Shown: positions 8,683 to 17,512 of the stretch, in pieces
Position numbering within the stretch: the first letter of the stretch is position 1
Layout of the letters: each line of letters begins with the position of its first letter
NCBI RefSeq assembly: GCF_002288385.1
Contig: NZ_CP016783.1
Coordinates: 1,116,001-1,180,000 of the forward strand
Direction: 5' to 3'
Length of the DNA: 64,000 bases
DNA from: Candidatus Planktophila lacus
Lineage (GTDB): Bacteria; Actinomycetota; Actinomycetes; Nanopelagicales; Nanopelagicaceae
Position numbers and translations under genes: made by a program
Notes under the pieces: model-generated
Databases searched by the model: none
What the model was told of the DNA's origin: nothing
Seen by the model: the letters and a program-made list of their open reading frames with translations, nothing else

Positions 8683-10284
8683 TTAATGGTAGAAGATCGG
8701 CTCTGGGCTCTCATAAACCTGGCCATTTGCCCCAAAGACCAAGAAGCGGGTAAATCCACGAGTAAACCAGCGATCGTGAGTTACAGATAGAACTGTTCCT
8801 TCGTAACGATCGAGCGCTTTCTCTAAACTCTCGGCGCTCGCTAGATCTAAGTTATCGGTCGGTTCGTCAAGCAACAACAAAGTAGAGCCAGATAGTTCTA
8901 GCAATAAGACTTGAAAGCGCGCTTGTTGTCCACCAGATAGGGAAGAGAATTTCTGTTCTGCTTGCTTATCAATTTCATATTTGCGAAGCACGCCTTTAGC
9001 GGGGCCAAGTTGAAGTGAATACGTCTCCCACAAGATTTCTAGCAGAGTCTTTGATTCAAATTCTGGGTGAGCATGGGTCTGTGCGAAGTAACCGATCTCA
9101 ACGCGTGCACCAATTTTAAAAGTGCCACCGTATTTAACAGTTTCATCGCCAGCGATCATGCGCAGGAAGTGAGATTTGCCGGTGCCGTTCTTACCCAGCA
9201 CTGCGATGCGATCGCCGAAGAATACTTCGAAGTTAAATGGTTCAGTTAAGTTAGCAAGAGATAAGTTTTCGAAGGTAAGTGCGCGCAGACCTGTGCGGCC
9301 GCCACGTAAACCGACTTTTACATCTTGTTCAATTGGTGGGGCTTCTGGCGCACCTGCTTCTTCAAATTTACGCAAGCGCGTCTGCATCGCATGATATTTA
9401 CTTGCCATATCTGGAGAGATTGCGGCTTGTACCTGAAGCGTCTTAACTAGATCAATGAGGCGTTGGTGTTCTTGTTCCCAGCGGAGCAACATTTCAGCAA
9501 AGCGTTCGTTGCGCGCCTTGCGGGCATCATGCCAAGTCGAAAACTTTCCGCCATGCACCCAAGTGGTATTTCCATTAACGCCTTGTTCGAGAGTCACAAT
9601 TCGGTTAGCGGTATTTTCAAGTAATTCACGATCGTGGCTAACGAAGAGAACGGTCTTCTTAGTTGCACCGATAACTTCTTCCAACCAACGCTTTGAAGGA
9701 ACATCAAGATAGTTATCTGGCTCATCAAGTAACAAGACTTCCTCAGGTCCTTCTAGCAAGGCACGCAGAACTAATTTTTTCTGCTCTCCCCCGGATAAAG
9801 TGTTCACCTTTCGGGCTGCAACTTGATCAAAAGATTTATTGAGCATCTCGGTGCAGCAGACATCCCAAATTAGTTCGAAGTCATATCCCCCGGCATCGCC
9901 CCAATCGATAATCGCTTGGGCGTAACTCATCTGATCTTTCTCTGATCCACTAGCGTTCATCGCAGCTTCAGTTGTAACAACTTTTTCAGCGGCATCGCGG
10001 ATTCGCTTTGGTGCAATTGAAAGCAGTAAGTCCCGCACTGTTGATTCATCGCGTACCGAACCAATGAACTGGCGCATCACACCTAAGCCACCAGTAATGG
10101 CAACCGCTCCTTCATCAGGTTTTAAATCTCCACAGATCATGCGGATTAAAGTTGTTTTGCCTGATCCGTTAGGACCAATTAGCGCAACCTTGGCGCCATC
10201 ACCGACGCGGAATGAAACATCGTTTAGCAATACTCGGCCGTCAGAGAGCGAGTATTCAACAGCGCTTACATCAATGTGGCCCAT
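8683..10284 (-). CDS. ABC-F family ATPase (ribosome-associated, EttA/Uup-like)
   Basis: Soluble protein with two ABC domains and no membrane segment, 533 aa. ABC-F proteins act on ribosomes or in translation control. The first Walker A is GPNGSGKT (37-44) with signature LSGGEQKKL and Walker B VLLLDEPDNYLD. A charged linker of about 80 residues (ARNERFAEMLLRWEQEHQRL) follows. The second Walker A is GKNGTGKS with LSGGQQARFQ and LLLLDEPTDNLDL. The ATG overlaps the truA stop (TAATG). Which ABC-F subgroup it belongs to cannot be decided by eye. Confidence 0.9.
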   Translation of the reverse strand: MGHIDVSAVEYSLSDGRVLLNDVSFRVGDGAKVALIGPNGSGKTTLIRMICGDLKPDEGAVAITGGLGVMRQFIGSVRDESTVRDLLLSIAPKRIRDAAEKVVTTEAAMNASGSEKDQMSYAQAIIDWGDAGGYDFELIWDVCCTEMLNKSFDQVAARKVNTLSGGEQKKLVLRALLEGPEEVLLLDEPDNYLDVPSKRWLEEVIGATKKTVLFVSHDRELLENTANRIVTLEQGVNGNTTWVHGGKFSTWHDARKARNERFAEMLLRWEQEHQRLIDLVKTLQVQAAISPDMASKYHAMQTRLRKFEEAGAPEAPPIEQDVKVGLRGGRTGLRALTFENLSLANLTEPFNFEVFFGDRIAVLGKNGTGKSHFLRMIAGDETVKYGGTFKIGARVEIGYFAQTHAHPEFESKTLLEILWETYSLQLGPAKGVLRKYEIDKQAEQKFSSLSGGQQARFQVLLLELSGSTLLLLDEPTDNLDLASAESLEKALDRYEGTVLSVTHDRWFTRGFTRFLVFGANGQVYESPEPIFYH

Positions 10285-11120
10285 TAGTTATCTTCTTCTT
10301 CGCGGCGGGCAACGGTCTTCTTAGCGCGCTCAAGTAGCTCTGCCGCATCAGGGTAATCGACTTTATAAAGGGATAAGCCATGAGCTGGAAACACCAGCGA
10401 ATCACTTACACGCTCTTTATCTTCTAGCAACGTTGATATCCATTCGGGATCTTTGCGGCCATCGGCAACGCAGACTATTGCGCCAACCAAGTTGCGCACC
10501 ATTGAGTAACAGAAGGCATCTGCAACAACATCGGCCACTAAGCAGCCTTCTTCGTCACGGCGCCATTGGTAGGTCTCAAGAGTGCGGATCGTTGTTGCAC
10601 CTTCACGGTATTTGCAGAAAGCGGCGTAATTGTGGGTGCCAAGCAGCAAAGCGCTGGCGCGGTTCATGACATCTACATCCAACGGGCGATACCAAGATGC
10701 GGTATTTAAACGAGCAAGTGGCTGAATAACTTTATTTTCATCAAGGATTCGGTATTCGTAATAGCGACGTAGCGCCGAGAAGCGGGCGTGAAAAGCAGTT
10801 GGTGCGATCTCGATCGCATTGATTCGTACATCTTCATCAAGAATTCGATTTAACTTATAGGCAAGGTCTTCGAGCTCTAGGGTTTCTGGCAGATCAACGT
10901 GGATCACTTGACCCGTTGCATGTACTCCGGCATCGGTGCGACCGGCAACGATTGTCGGTGCAGGAGATTGCGCCACGGTGCTGAGTGCGGTTTCAACTAC
11001 TTCTTGCACGGTGCGGCGATCAGGTTGAATTGCCCAACCCGAAAAGTTAGTGCCGTCGTATGCCAGATCTATCCGTAAACGACGAAACCCACTCTCGGGA
11101 TAGAGAGTGGGCTCGGTCAT
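10284..11120 (-). CDS. truA: tRNA pseudouridine(38-40) synthase TruA
   Basis: Isomerises uridines 38-40 in the tRNA anticodon arm. 278 aa. The N-terminus has RIDLAYDGTNFSGWA, the catalytic aspartate lies in VAGRTDAGVHATGQV, and the C-terminal half has FHARFSALRRYYEYRI and FCYSMVRNLVGAIV. It follows rplQ by 33 bp, its standard position at the end of the alpha operon in Actinobacteria. Confidence 0.95.
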   Translation of the reverse strand: MTEPTLYPESGFRRLRIDLAYDGTNFSGWAIQPDRRTVQEVVETALSTVAQSPAPTIVAGRTDAGVHATGQVIHVDLPETLELEDLAYKLNRILDEDVRINAIEIAPTAFHARFSALRRYYEYRILDENKVIQPLARLNTASWYRPLDVDVMNRASALLLGTHNYAAFCKYREGATTIRTLETYQWRRDEEGCLVADVVADAFCYSMVRNLVGAIVCVADGRKDPEWISTLLEDKERVSDSLVFPAHGLSLYKVDYPDAAELLERAKKTVARREEEDN

Positions 11121-11153
11121 TTAATTATTTGTTAACTAGTTAAAACTTGAGAA

Positions 11154-11519
11154 TTAGTTATCTTTCTCAGTTAGAACTTCGATGACTGCCATTGGTGCGT
11201 TATCGCCCTTGCGAGGACCGATCTTGGTGATACGTGTGTATCCGCCATCGCGAGCTGCAAAACGTGGACCGATTTCAGTAAAGAGTGTGTGAACAACGCT
11301 CTTATTTGCAATGCGAGCCATGACCTGACGACGTGCTGGTAGGTCGCCCTTCTTTGCGAAGGTGATTAACTTTTCAGCCAACGGACGCAGGCGCTTAGCC
11401 TTTGCCTCTGTTGTTGTGATCTTTCCATGTTCGAACAACTGCTCAGCAAGTGTGCGAAGGATTAGACGCTCATGTGATGGGCCGGAGCCCAAACGAGGAC
11501 CTTTAGTTGGTTTTGGCAT
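11154..11519 (-). CDS. rplQ: 50S ribosomal protein L17
   Basis: 50S protein near the exit tunnel, 121 aa. [34 protein letters not shown] is a typical L17 start, and [24 protein letters not shown] the conserved core. Begins 11 bp after rpoA. Confidence 0.96.
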   Translation of the reverse strand: MPKPTKGPRLGSGPSHERLILRTLAEQLFEHGKITTTEAKAKRLRPLAEKLITFAKKGDLPARRQVMARIANKSVVHTLFTEIGPRFAARDGGYTRITKIGPRKGDNAPMAVIEVLTEKDN

Positions 11520-11530
11520 TGTCGTATCTC

Positions 11531-12541
11531 CTAGGCCTGATCTGCTTCAGCGAAGTCGTCGTCTGATGCATTGAAGTTCTGGTGCTTTGTTGGATCGAAT
11601 CCAGCTGGGCTGTCCTTAAGAGACATTCCCATTGAGACAAGCTTTGCCTTGATCTCATCGATGGACTTTGAACCAAAGTTACGGATATCGAGTAGGTCTG
11701 CCTCTGAACGGTTTACCAACTCGCCAACTGTGTGAATGCCTTCGCGCTTCAAGCAGTTGTATGAGCGAACTGTTAGATCGAGATCTTCGATTGGAAGTGC
11801 AAGATCAGCAGCGAGAGCAGCATCCATAACAGATGGCCCCATCTCGATACCTTCTGCATCAACGTTAAGTTCGCGAGCAAGTCCGAAGAGTTCAACAAGA
11901 GTCTTACCAGCTGATGCAACTGCATCGCGTGGCTTCATTGATGGCTTTGTCTCAACATCAACAACAAGACGATCGAAGTCGGTGCGCTGTTCAACGCGAG
12001 TTGCTTCTACCTTGTATGTAACCTTCAAAACTGGTGAATAGATTGAGTCAACAGGAATGCGACCGATCTCGGCACCCGCTTGCTTGTTCTGTACAGCAGT
12101 TACATAACCACGACCGCGCTCTACTGTGAGTTCGATTTCGAGGTTTGCCTTGCCGTTAAGTGTTGCGATGTGGAGTTCAGGGTTGTGAACTTCAACGCCA
12201 CTTGGAACAGCGATATCAGCGCCTGTTACAGCTCCGGCACCTGATTTGCGGATGTAGATGACGCTTGGCTCGTCGTTATCTGATGAGAGCACCAAGTTCT
12301 TGATGTTCAAAACGATATCGGTGAGATCTTCCTTAACGCCTTCAAGAGTGGTGAACTCATGGAGTGCACCAGCAACGCGAATGCTTGTAACCGCTGCACC
12401 TGGAATAGATGAAAGCAGAGTACGGCGCATTGAGTTGCCGAGTGTGTAACCGAAACCTGGTTCCAACGGTTCGATGATGAACCGTGAACGGTTTTCGGAG
12501 ATTACTTCTTCACTGAGGGTTGGACGTTGTGCGATTAGCAC
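11531..12541 (-). CDS. rpoA: DNA-directed RNA polymerase subunit alpha
   Basis: Assembly platform of RNA polymerase, 336 aa, GTG start ([12 protein letters not shown]) with AAAGAGG upstream. The N-terminal domain has [32 protein letters not shown] linker follows at ~235, then the C-terminal domain that binds UP elements and activators ([35 protein letters not shown]). Acidic tail at the end. It lies 61 bp downstream of rpsD, with a hairpin in the gap. Confidence 0.97.
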   Translation of the reverse strand: MLIAQRPTLSEEVISENRSRFIIEPLEPGFGYTLGNSMRRTLLSSIPGAAVTSIRVAGALHEFTTLEGVKEDLTDIVLNIKNLVLSSDNDEPSVIYIRKSGAGAVTGADIAVPSGVEVHNPELHIATLNGKANLEIELTVERGRGYVTAVQNKQAGAEIGRIPVDSIYSPVLKVTYKVEATRVEQRTDFDRLVVDVETKPSMKPRDAVASAGKTLVELFGLARELNVDAEGIEMGPSVMDAALAADLALPIEDLDLTVRSYNCLKREGIHTVGELVNRSEADLLDIRNFGSKSIDEIKAKLVSMGMSLKDSPAGFDPTKHQNFNASDDDFAEADQA

Positions 12542-12563
12542 TGCTGAGCCTCTTTCTTCTCGC

Positions 12564-12585
12564 GGAAATCCACTATTTGATTTCC
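12564..12585 (-). other. Small intercistronic hairpin between rpsD and rpoA
   Basis: GGAAATC and GATTTCC form a 7-bp stem with an 8-nt loop in the 61-bp rpsD-rpoA gap. No T-tract follows on the transcribed strand, so a processing or translational role is as likely as termination. Confidence 0.4.
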
Positions 12586-12602
12586 TCTTTTGGAATTAAA
12601 AA

Positions 12603-13229
12603 TTACTTGCTGTAGAGCTCAACAATGAGCTGTTCTTGAACCTGGGTATCGATTACTGAACGTGCAGGGACGCCGTGGATGATGATGCGCATCTGCGAAC
12701 CAACAACCTCCATCCATGCTGGAACAGCTTTTTCACCAAGTTCAGCGCTTGCAACGATAAATGGTGTGAGATCGAGTGACTTTGGAAGAACATCGATGAT
12801 GTCCATTGGAGAAACGCGATATGAAGGAATGTTTACCTTCTTGCCATTTACGAGGAAGTGACTGTGACGAACCAACTGGCGCGCCATGTCACGGCTCTTT
12901 GCAAAGCCTGCACGGAATACAACGTTATCGAGACGTGTCTCAAGAAGAACGAGAAGGTTTTCACCAGTCTTGCCCTGCTTGCGGTTTGCCTCTTCGTAGT
13001 AACCACGGAACTGCTTTTCGAGAACACCGTAGATACGTGCGCACTTCTGCTTTTCACGCATCTGTAATAGGTATTCAGATTCCTTGGAACGTCCACGACC
13101 ATGTTGTCCTGGTGGATATGGACGAGATTCGATAGGACACTTTGGTCCATCGCACTTTGCGCCCTTAAGGAAGAGCTTTACTTTTTCGCGACGGCAACGC
13201 TTGCAGTCTGCTCCGGTATAACGAGCCAT
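12603..13229 (-). CDS. rpsD: 30S ribosomal protein S4
   Basis: Primary 16S rRNA binder, 208 aa. The N-terminus MARYTGADCKRCRREKVKLFLKGAKCDGPKCPIE contains the four-cysteine zinc motif (CxxC then CxxxxC). The S4 RNA-binding domain follows (ETRLDNVVFRAGFAKSRDMARQLVRHSHFLVNGKKVNIPSY). 16 bp after rpsK. Confidence 0.97.
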   Translation of the reverse strand: MARYTGADCKRCRREKVKLFLKGAKCDGPKCPIESRPYPPGQHGRGRSKESEYLLQMREKQKCARIYGVLEKQFRGYYEEANRKQGKTGENLLVLLETRLDNVVFRAGFAKSRDMARQLVRHSHFLVNGKKVNIPSYRVSPMDIIDVLPKSLDLTPFIVASAELGEKAVPAWMEVVGSQMRIIIHGVPARSVIDTQVQEQLIVELYSK

Positions 13230-13245
13230 TTATTCTCTTCCTTCC

Positions 13246-13665
13246 TTAAACTCGACGTGGTTTCGGTGGGCGGCAGCCATTGTGTGGAGCTGGAGTTACA
13301 TCAGAGATGGCTCCAACTTCTAGGCCTGCTGCTTGCAATGAACGAATTGCAGTTTCGCGTCCGGAACCTGGTCCCTTTACGAAAACATCTACTTTCTTAA
13401 GGCCGTGCTCCTGTGCGCGACGAGCTGCTGCTTCTGCTGCAAGCTGTGCTGCGAATGGAGTCGACTTACGTGAGCCCTTGTAACCAACTTGGCCAGATGA
13501 AGCCCAAGAAATTACAGCGCCGGTTGGATCGGTGATAGAGATGATGGTGTTGTTAAAAGTGCTCTTAATGAACGCCTTACCAACAGCAATGTTCTTCTTC
13601 TCTTTTTTACGTGTCTTGACTTTGCCCTTTGCAGGAGCAGCAGTCTTAGATTTAGGAGCGGCCAT
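13246..13665 (-). CDS. rpsK: 30S ribosomal protein S11
   Basis: Platform protein of the 30S, 139 aa. Basic Ala/Lys-rich N-terminus, then [49 protein letters not shown] and the invariant end [18 protein letters not shown]. The ATG overlaps the rpsM stop by one base. Confidence 0.97.
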   Translation of the reverse strand: MAAPKSKTAAPAKGKVKTRKKEKKNIAVGKAFIKSTFNNTIISITDPTGAVISWASSGQVGYKGSRKSTPFAAQLAAEAAARRAQEHGLKKVDVFVKGPGSGRETAIRSLQAAGLEVGAISDVTPAPHNGCRPPKPRRV

Positions 13666-14042
13666 TACTTAGTCACCTTCTTCTTACCAGCAATTGCTTT
13701 ACGAGGACCCTTACGAGTACGAGCGTTTGTATGTGTGCGCTGACCACGTACAGGAAGTCCCTTGCGGTGACGGATACCTTGGTAGCTCTGAATTTCAACT
13801 TTACGACGAATGTCGCCAGCGATTTCGCGGCGAAGATCGCCCTCAATCTTGTAGTTAGCTTCGATGTATTCACGAAGCTGTGCGAGTTCTGATTCTTGCA
13901 AATCCTTAACGCGTGTATCTGGTGAAATCCCAGTTGCCGCGAGAGTTGCATGAGAACGAGTTAGACCCATTCCGAAGATATAGGTGAGTGCGATTTCCAC
14001 GCGCTTTTCGCGTGGTAGATCGACACCAACAAGACGTGCCAT
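13665..14042 (-). CDS. rpsM: 30S ribosomal protein S13
   Basis: Head protein contacting the P-site tRNA, 125 aa. [26 protein letters not shown] at the start, [30 protein letters not shown] near the end. Unlike its neighbours it is preceded by a long gap (173 bp after rpmJ) and no strong ribosome-binding site sits at normal distance from the ATG. Confidence 0.96.
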   Translation of the reverse strand: MARLVGVDLPREKRVEIALTYIFGMGLTRSHATLAATGISPDTRVKDLQESELAQLREYIEANYKIEGDLRREIAGDIRRKVEIQSYQGIRHRKGLPVRGQRTHTNARTRKGPRKAIAGKKKVTK

Positions 14043-14197
14043 TTAATCAACCGATCTGTAATCCGGAGGTCCTTCGCAGTGCTTCTCAACTTTGTCGAGT
14101 CTCGGCCTACCGGTCCGAGAGTCCTAAGTAATTACTTACTTAGTTGCACCACGCGTATTTATTAAGTTGTAGAACTAACTAATTAACTATTCCTTCG

Positions 14198-14221
14198 GGT
14201 TAAAACCTAAAGGTTTTAACC
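14198..14221 (-). other. Perfect inverted repeat overlapping the rpmJ stop codon
   Basis: 11-bp arms GGTTAAAACCT and AGGTTTTAACC separated by 2 bp. The rpmJ stop codon (14216-14218) lies inside the arm. It heads the 173-bp gap before rpsM. AT-rich and without a T-tract after it, so mRNA end protection, processing or partial termination are all possible. Confidence 0.6.
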
Positions 14222-14329
14222 TTGACGTTGCTTGTGACGAAGGTTCTCGCAAATCACCATGACGCGACCCTTGCGGCGAATGACTTTGCACTTATCGCAA
14301 ATCTTCTTAACGCTTGGATTAACCTTCAT
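14216..14329 (-). CDS. rpmJ: 50S ribosomal protein L36
   Basis: 37-aa 50S protein. The translation starts [20 protein letters not shown] and ends [10 protein letters not shown]. It is the zinc form: Cys11, Cys14, Cys27 and His32 make the CxxC...C...H ribbon. ATG at 14329, 19 bp after infA in the usual infA-rpmJ-rpsM order. Confidence 0.95.
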   Translation of the reverse strand: MKVNPSVKKICDKCKVIRRKGRVMVICENLRHKQRQG

Positions 14330-14348
14330 GATCTTGCTCCAGTCTTCG

Positions 14349-14570
14349 TTACTTGTAACGGTAAATAATTCGACCTCGGGTGAGGTCATATGGACTTAGT
14401 TCTACGATCACACGATCACCAGGAAGGATGCGAATGTAGTTCTTTCGCATCTTGCCGCTGATGTGCGCAAGAATTTTGTGCCCATTAGTTAGTTCAACGC
14501 GAAACATTGCGTTAGGTAAAGCTTCTGCAACGGAACCTTCGATCTCGATGGCGCCATCTTTGCTAGCCAC
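14349..14570 (-). CDS. infA: Translation initiation factor IF-1
   Basis: S1/OB-fold factor that binds the A site during initiation, 73 aa. I place the start at the GTG giving (M)[19 protein letters not shown], because IF-1 proteins begin in this register; a longer reading frame continues upstream but the added residues are not IF-1-like. [19 protein letters not shown] and RGRIIYRYK are diagnostic. First gene of the alpha operon; no clear Shine-Dalgarno sequence precedes the GTG. Confidence 0.94.
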   Translation of the reverse strand: MASKDGAIEIEGSVAEALPNAMFRVELTNGHKILAHISGKMRKNYIRILPGDRVIVELSPYDLTRGRIIYRYK

Positions 14571-14667
14571 TAACACCCACTTCTGTTTCAAATTGAACCC
14601 ACGCCCGTTTGCGAGCGCGGTTGCACCCACCAAAAACCCTCAGGATTTTCGCTAGGCGCGAAGGTGC

Positions 14668-14673
14668 ATTCTA
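14668..14673 (-). promoter_or_regulatory. Candidate -10 box for the infA operon
   Basis: TAGAAT on the minus strand, about 100 bp upstream of infA and within the 191-bp gap after the DUF4436-like gene. The -35 at 17 bp spacing is poor (TTCCCT-like), so this is tentative. Confidence 0.35.
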
Positions 14674-14732
14674 AAGCCCCGCCCCTTATAAAGGGAAATT
14701 GGCTAAATCGCCCCTATTGGACCCCCTAGACA

Positions 14733-14750
14733 CGCCCAGACTTTCGGGCG
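14733..14750 (-). terminator. Weak hairpin after the DUF4436-like gene
   Basis: 5-bp GC stem CGCCC/GGGCG with an 8-nt loop, 12 bp past the stop codon at 14762. It lacks a T-tract. It may end the secreted-protein operon but the evidence is thin. Confidence 0.3.
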
Positions 14751-14761
14751 AAAAGGCGGTT

Positions 14762-15733
14762 TTAGCTCTGGAAATCCTCGCGGCGGACCCAGGTGACTAG
14801 CACCCAGAGTGAGCAGACCAAGGTCACGATCAGCGCTGGGAAGTAGAAGATCTTGTCTACGAAGATGCCGATCGGTGGAGATCCTGGCATGAGCCCGCGA
14901 AGTGAGATCAAAGAATAGGTAAGTGCTGCAGCCCAGGTAAGAGATGAAAGCGTTGGTGGGCGCTGACCGGTAACCACCATGTAAGTCATGATCGTCACTG
15001 AAACCATCGCTGTGATCATGAGTAACAGAATGATTGTTACGAGCAACTTAGTTGAATTTGAGCGAACTGCCTCAAATACTGAAGAAGATTGACCGTTGTT
15101 GAATTCTTCCACTGCCATATCAAATGACTTTGCATCATCCATAGTCACGGTGGTGAAGGCATCGTTCCAAAGGCCATGGATCATATGGATATCAAAAGTG
15201 TCGATCTTCTTTGTGTAATCCAGTGGCAAGATGTTTAGCGTTGCTTGATCGCCATCTTCCAAAGTACCGATCGCGCTCATTGGTATCTCAAATGAATACT
15301 TATCCATTGGATACCAGCCAACATCAGAACGTGCACCAGCACCTGGTTGCTCATCTATCTGAACATCAAAGCCACCAGTTGGAACATCTTTCTTAAAGCT
15401 ATAAGTATTACTTCCACCATTACTGGCTCCGATTACCGAGTCAACAATCAAATCAACATCTTGACTAGGCACCCAACCGCTCTTTAAGCGGTAACCAACA
15501 TCGTCGCTATTTGGCCAAGGCAGTACACGTGCATTTGCCGTTCCCTCAAGTGGATTAACTCCGGTGATCTGAACCAATAGTTCGAGGCGATTATCCGAGC
15601 TCATCTCAATCAACTTGTCATCGATCGCAGTTGCATCATCGGCTGGGTTCTGTGAAATCACCACAACTATTCCGAGATAGGCAACCGTGATCAAGATAAA
15701 GGTCTGAAAGAACTTGGTGCGGAAAACTTTCAC
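14762..15733 (-). CDS. DUF4436-like membrane protein
   Basis: 323 aa, function unknown. One N-terminal membrane helix (about 10-27), then a large extracytoplasmic domain of ~200 residues. It contains WYPMDKYSFEIPMS, which resembles the YP(F/M)D(R/K)Y motif I associate with actinobacterial DUF4436 proteins. Three C-terminal helices follow (around 230-255, 270-285 and 292-312). 8 bp after the stop of the first secreted tail protein, so it is the last gene of that operon and may help anchor or assemble its products. Family placement is by motif memory only. Confidence 0.6.
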   Translation of the reverse strand: MKVFRTKFFQTFILITVAYLGIVVVISQNPADDATAIDDKLIEMSSDNRLELLVQITGVNPLEGTANARVLPWPNSDDVGYRLKSGWVPSQDVDLIVDSVIGASNGGSNTYSFKKDVPTGGFDVQIDEQPGAGARSDVGWYPMDKYSFEIPMSAIGTLEDGDQATLNILPLDYTKKIDTFDIHMIHGLWNDAFTTVTMDDAKSFDMAVEEFNNGQSSSVFEAVRSNSTKLLVTIILLLMITAMVSVTIMTYMVVTGQRPPTLSSLTWAAALTYSLISLRGLMPGSPPIGIFVDKIFYFPALIVTLVCSLWVLVTWVRREDFQS

Positions 15734-15741
15734 AAGAGCCC

Positions 15742-17508
15742 CTACTTCTTCTTATAGCCAGCCGGACACTTTGGTTTTACCGCAGTCACCTTTTTACTGG
15801 TCTTGCCTTTGATACATGTAATTGTGACAGCCTTCGTAACCGGTTTGGCTGAGGCGCTCGGGGTTGGAGTAGCAGATGCAGTAGGAGTTGGTGTTGGCGC
15901 TGGTGCATCTTGCTCAAGTTTTACCTTGATAGTTGGTGATGAATAAGTGAATCCGCCTGCTGAAAGATAGAGCCAGCCGTTCTTTTCACCAAGAATTTCA
16001 GTTGCAACCTTTTGATTTCCTTGATCATTAACAATTGAAAGCTCAGCCCTAATAGGTGCACTCGTAAATCCATAAACGCATCGAGCAACATCTGAGCGCA
16101 TAATCAAGTCATAGGTACCAAGGAACTCATCACCCTTTGTCGTGAAGTGAGGCGCAGCAACTTGGTATTCAAGTGTGCCTTCACCTTTATTTAGAGATGG
16201 TGGCCCAGCGGAATATTGAGTTGCATTTGTTGTGACAATTCCGGTTACACCTTTATCGCCACTGGTGAAGCACTGCGAAGCACCTTGGGTTTCATTTTCA
16301 TCAAGTGTACGAACCGACCATGTACCCATGAGAGTTGTTGCCTTATCCCCCACAAAAGGTAGCCACACCTTTAATTGATCCATACCAAATTTACTTGAAG
16401 CCGAAGGAGCGATGATCACATTTCTCGTCATTGGATCTTCTGTACAGGCGCTACGTCCACAACCTTGCGGCGCTCCATTTGAATTTGGAGATCGGAGTGC
16501 GACCTCTGGTTTGTATCCACCTGTTTTAATGTCGTACTCATCTTTGAGTGCTTGTGGCATCTCTGGATAGCGATACATCTTATAAACCACTGGAACAGCG
16601 ACAGGATTTGCTGCGATATAGAAGGAATATCCACTACTAATTTCGGTAAATGACACGTCTGGCTTTGCAATTCTGCCGTGCAACCAGCCCTTTGGCTTAT
16701 TTTGAAGCTTTAGCTTTATATAGAACTTCTTATCGGCAGGGAATGAATATCTCTGAGCGCACAATCTTTCTTTAGCGCTACCTGCCACACAGAAGCTAGT
16801 TCCAGAAAAACCGAAGCTAGCAAATCGCCATTGACCCACAGGATGTCCAGATCCGCCATTGGTCTCTTTTGACATACCAGAATCAATTTCTTGGATTGCA
16901 CTATCGCCAGATTCAAGTTTCACCGGATAAATCTCGATATTTAGCGCCTGCAAGTCAGCACCCGTTGATTTATTCAAAGTACCCTGCGTTAAGGCGGAAA
17001 CGTAATACAAGGTTCCACCATCGTGTGGCGCACTAGGTAAATCAAAGATACTTCCCGTGGCACCAAACGGTAACCTTAATTTCTCGGATGCTTCAAATTT
17101 GTTTAACGCCTCATTAGGGAAGTATCGCGAAAATGCGGCCTTAGTAGTTTCTCCGCCAGAACTAATAACTCCAAAATCTTCAATGCAGTAAACCGTACTT
17201 AACGTTCCGCACACAGGCAGCATCGATTTAAAGCCGAGTGATCCTGCGGTGCAATTAGGGTCTTCTGCGCTCTTACATGTTGGATCTTTGTAAGCATCGC
17301 TTTGGTACTTCTGAAAATCAATCAAATATGAGGCTGGAGTTCCGGGAGGGGAATCCAGGAATCGCTGGATATGCATGCCACGGTCAGCATCGTTCGGAAT
17401 GGCCCAGCTTCGTCCCGCATCGCCGACCGTTTCACCTGCTGCAACTACGGCGGAAGAGCCGCCCAATATAAATGCGATAGCAACGATTATTGAAGTTAGT
17501 TTTTTCAT
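15742..17508 (-). CDS. Secreted protein with two-cysteine basic C-terminal tail (paralogue 1)
   Basis: 588 aa, function unknown. Signal peptide at 1-23 (MKKLTSIIVAIAFILGGSSA). The body shares GWLHGR, AAPHFTTKGDEFLGTYDLIMRS, ARCVYGFTSAPI and GEKNGWLYLSAGGF with the next two genes. A Pro/Thr/Ser linker (APAPTPTPTASATPTPS) leads to a ~28-residue tail: C-x-KGK, then KK-V-TAV, then CP-x-GYKKK. All four secreted genes here end this way. Starts 4 bp after paralogue 2. Likely exported through Sec and held at the cell surface; enzymatic motifs were not seen. Confidence 0.75.
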   Translation of the reverse strand: MKKLTSIIVAIAFILGGSSAVVAAGETVGDAGRSWAIPNDADRGMHIQRFLDSPPGTPASYLIDFQKYQSDAYKDPTCKSAEDPNCTAGSLGFKSMLPVCGTLSTVYCIEDFGVISSGGETTKAAFSRYFPNEALNKFEASEKLRLPFGATGSIFDLPSAPHDGGTLYYVSALTQGTLNKSTGADLQALNIEIYPVKLESGDSAIQEIDSGMSKETNGGSGHPVGQWRFASFGFSGTSFCVAGSAKERLCAQRYSFPADKKFYIKLKLQNKPKGWLHGRIAKPDVSFTEISSGYSFYIAANPVAVPVVYKMYRYPEMPQALKDEYDIKTGGYKPEVALRSPNSNGAPQGCGRSACTEDPMTRNVIIAPSASSKFGMDQLKVWLPFVGDKATTLMGTWSVRTLDENETQGASQCFTSGDKGVTGIVTTNATQYSAGPPSLNKGEGTLEYQVAAPHFTTKGDEFLGTYDLIMRSDVARCVYGFTSAPIRAELSIVNDQGNQKVATEILGEKNGWLYLSAGGFTYSSPTIKVKLEQDAPAPTPTPTASATPTPSASAKPVTKAVTITCIKGKTSKKVTAVKPKCPAGYKKK

Positions 17509-17512
17509 ATCT

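Noticed and set aside
14349-14633. 94-residue version of IF-1 with an upstream start
   Set aside because: The extra 21 residues are not found in IF-1 and the family start fits the internal GTG at 14570.
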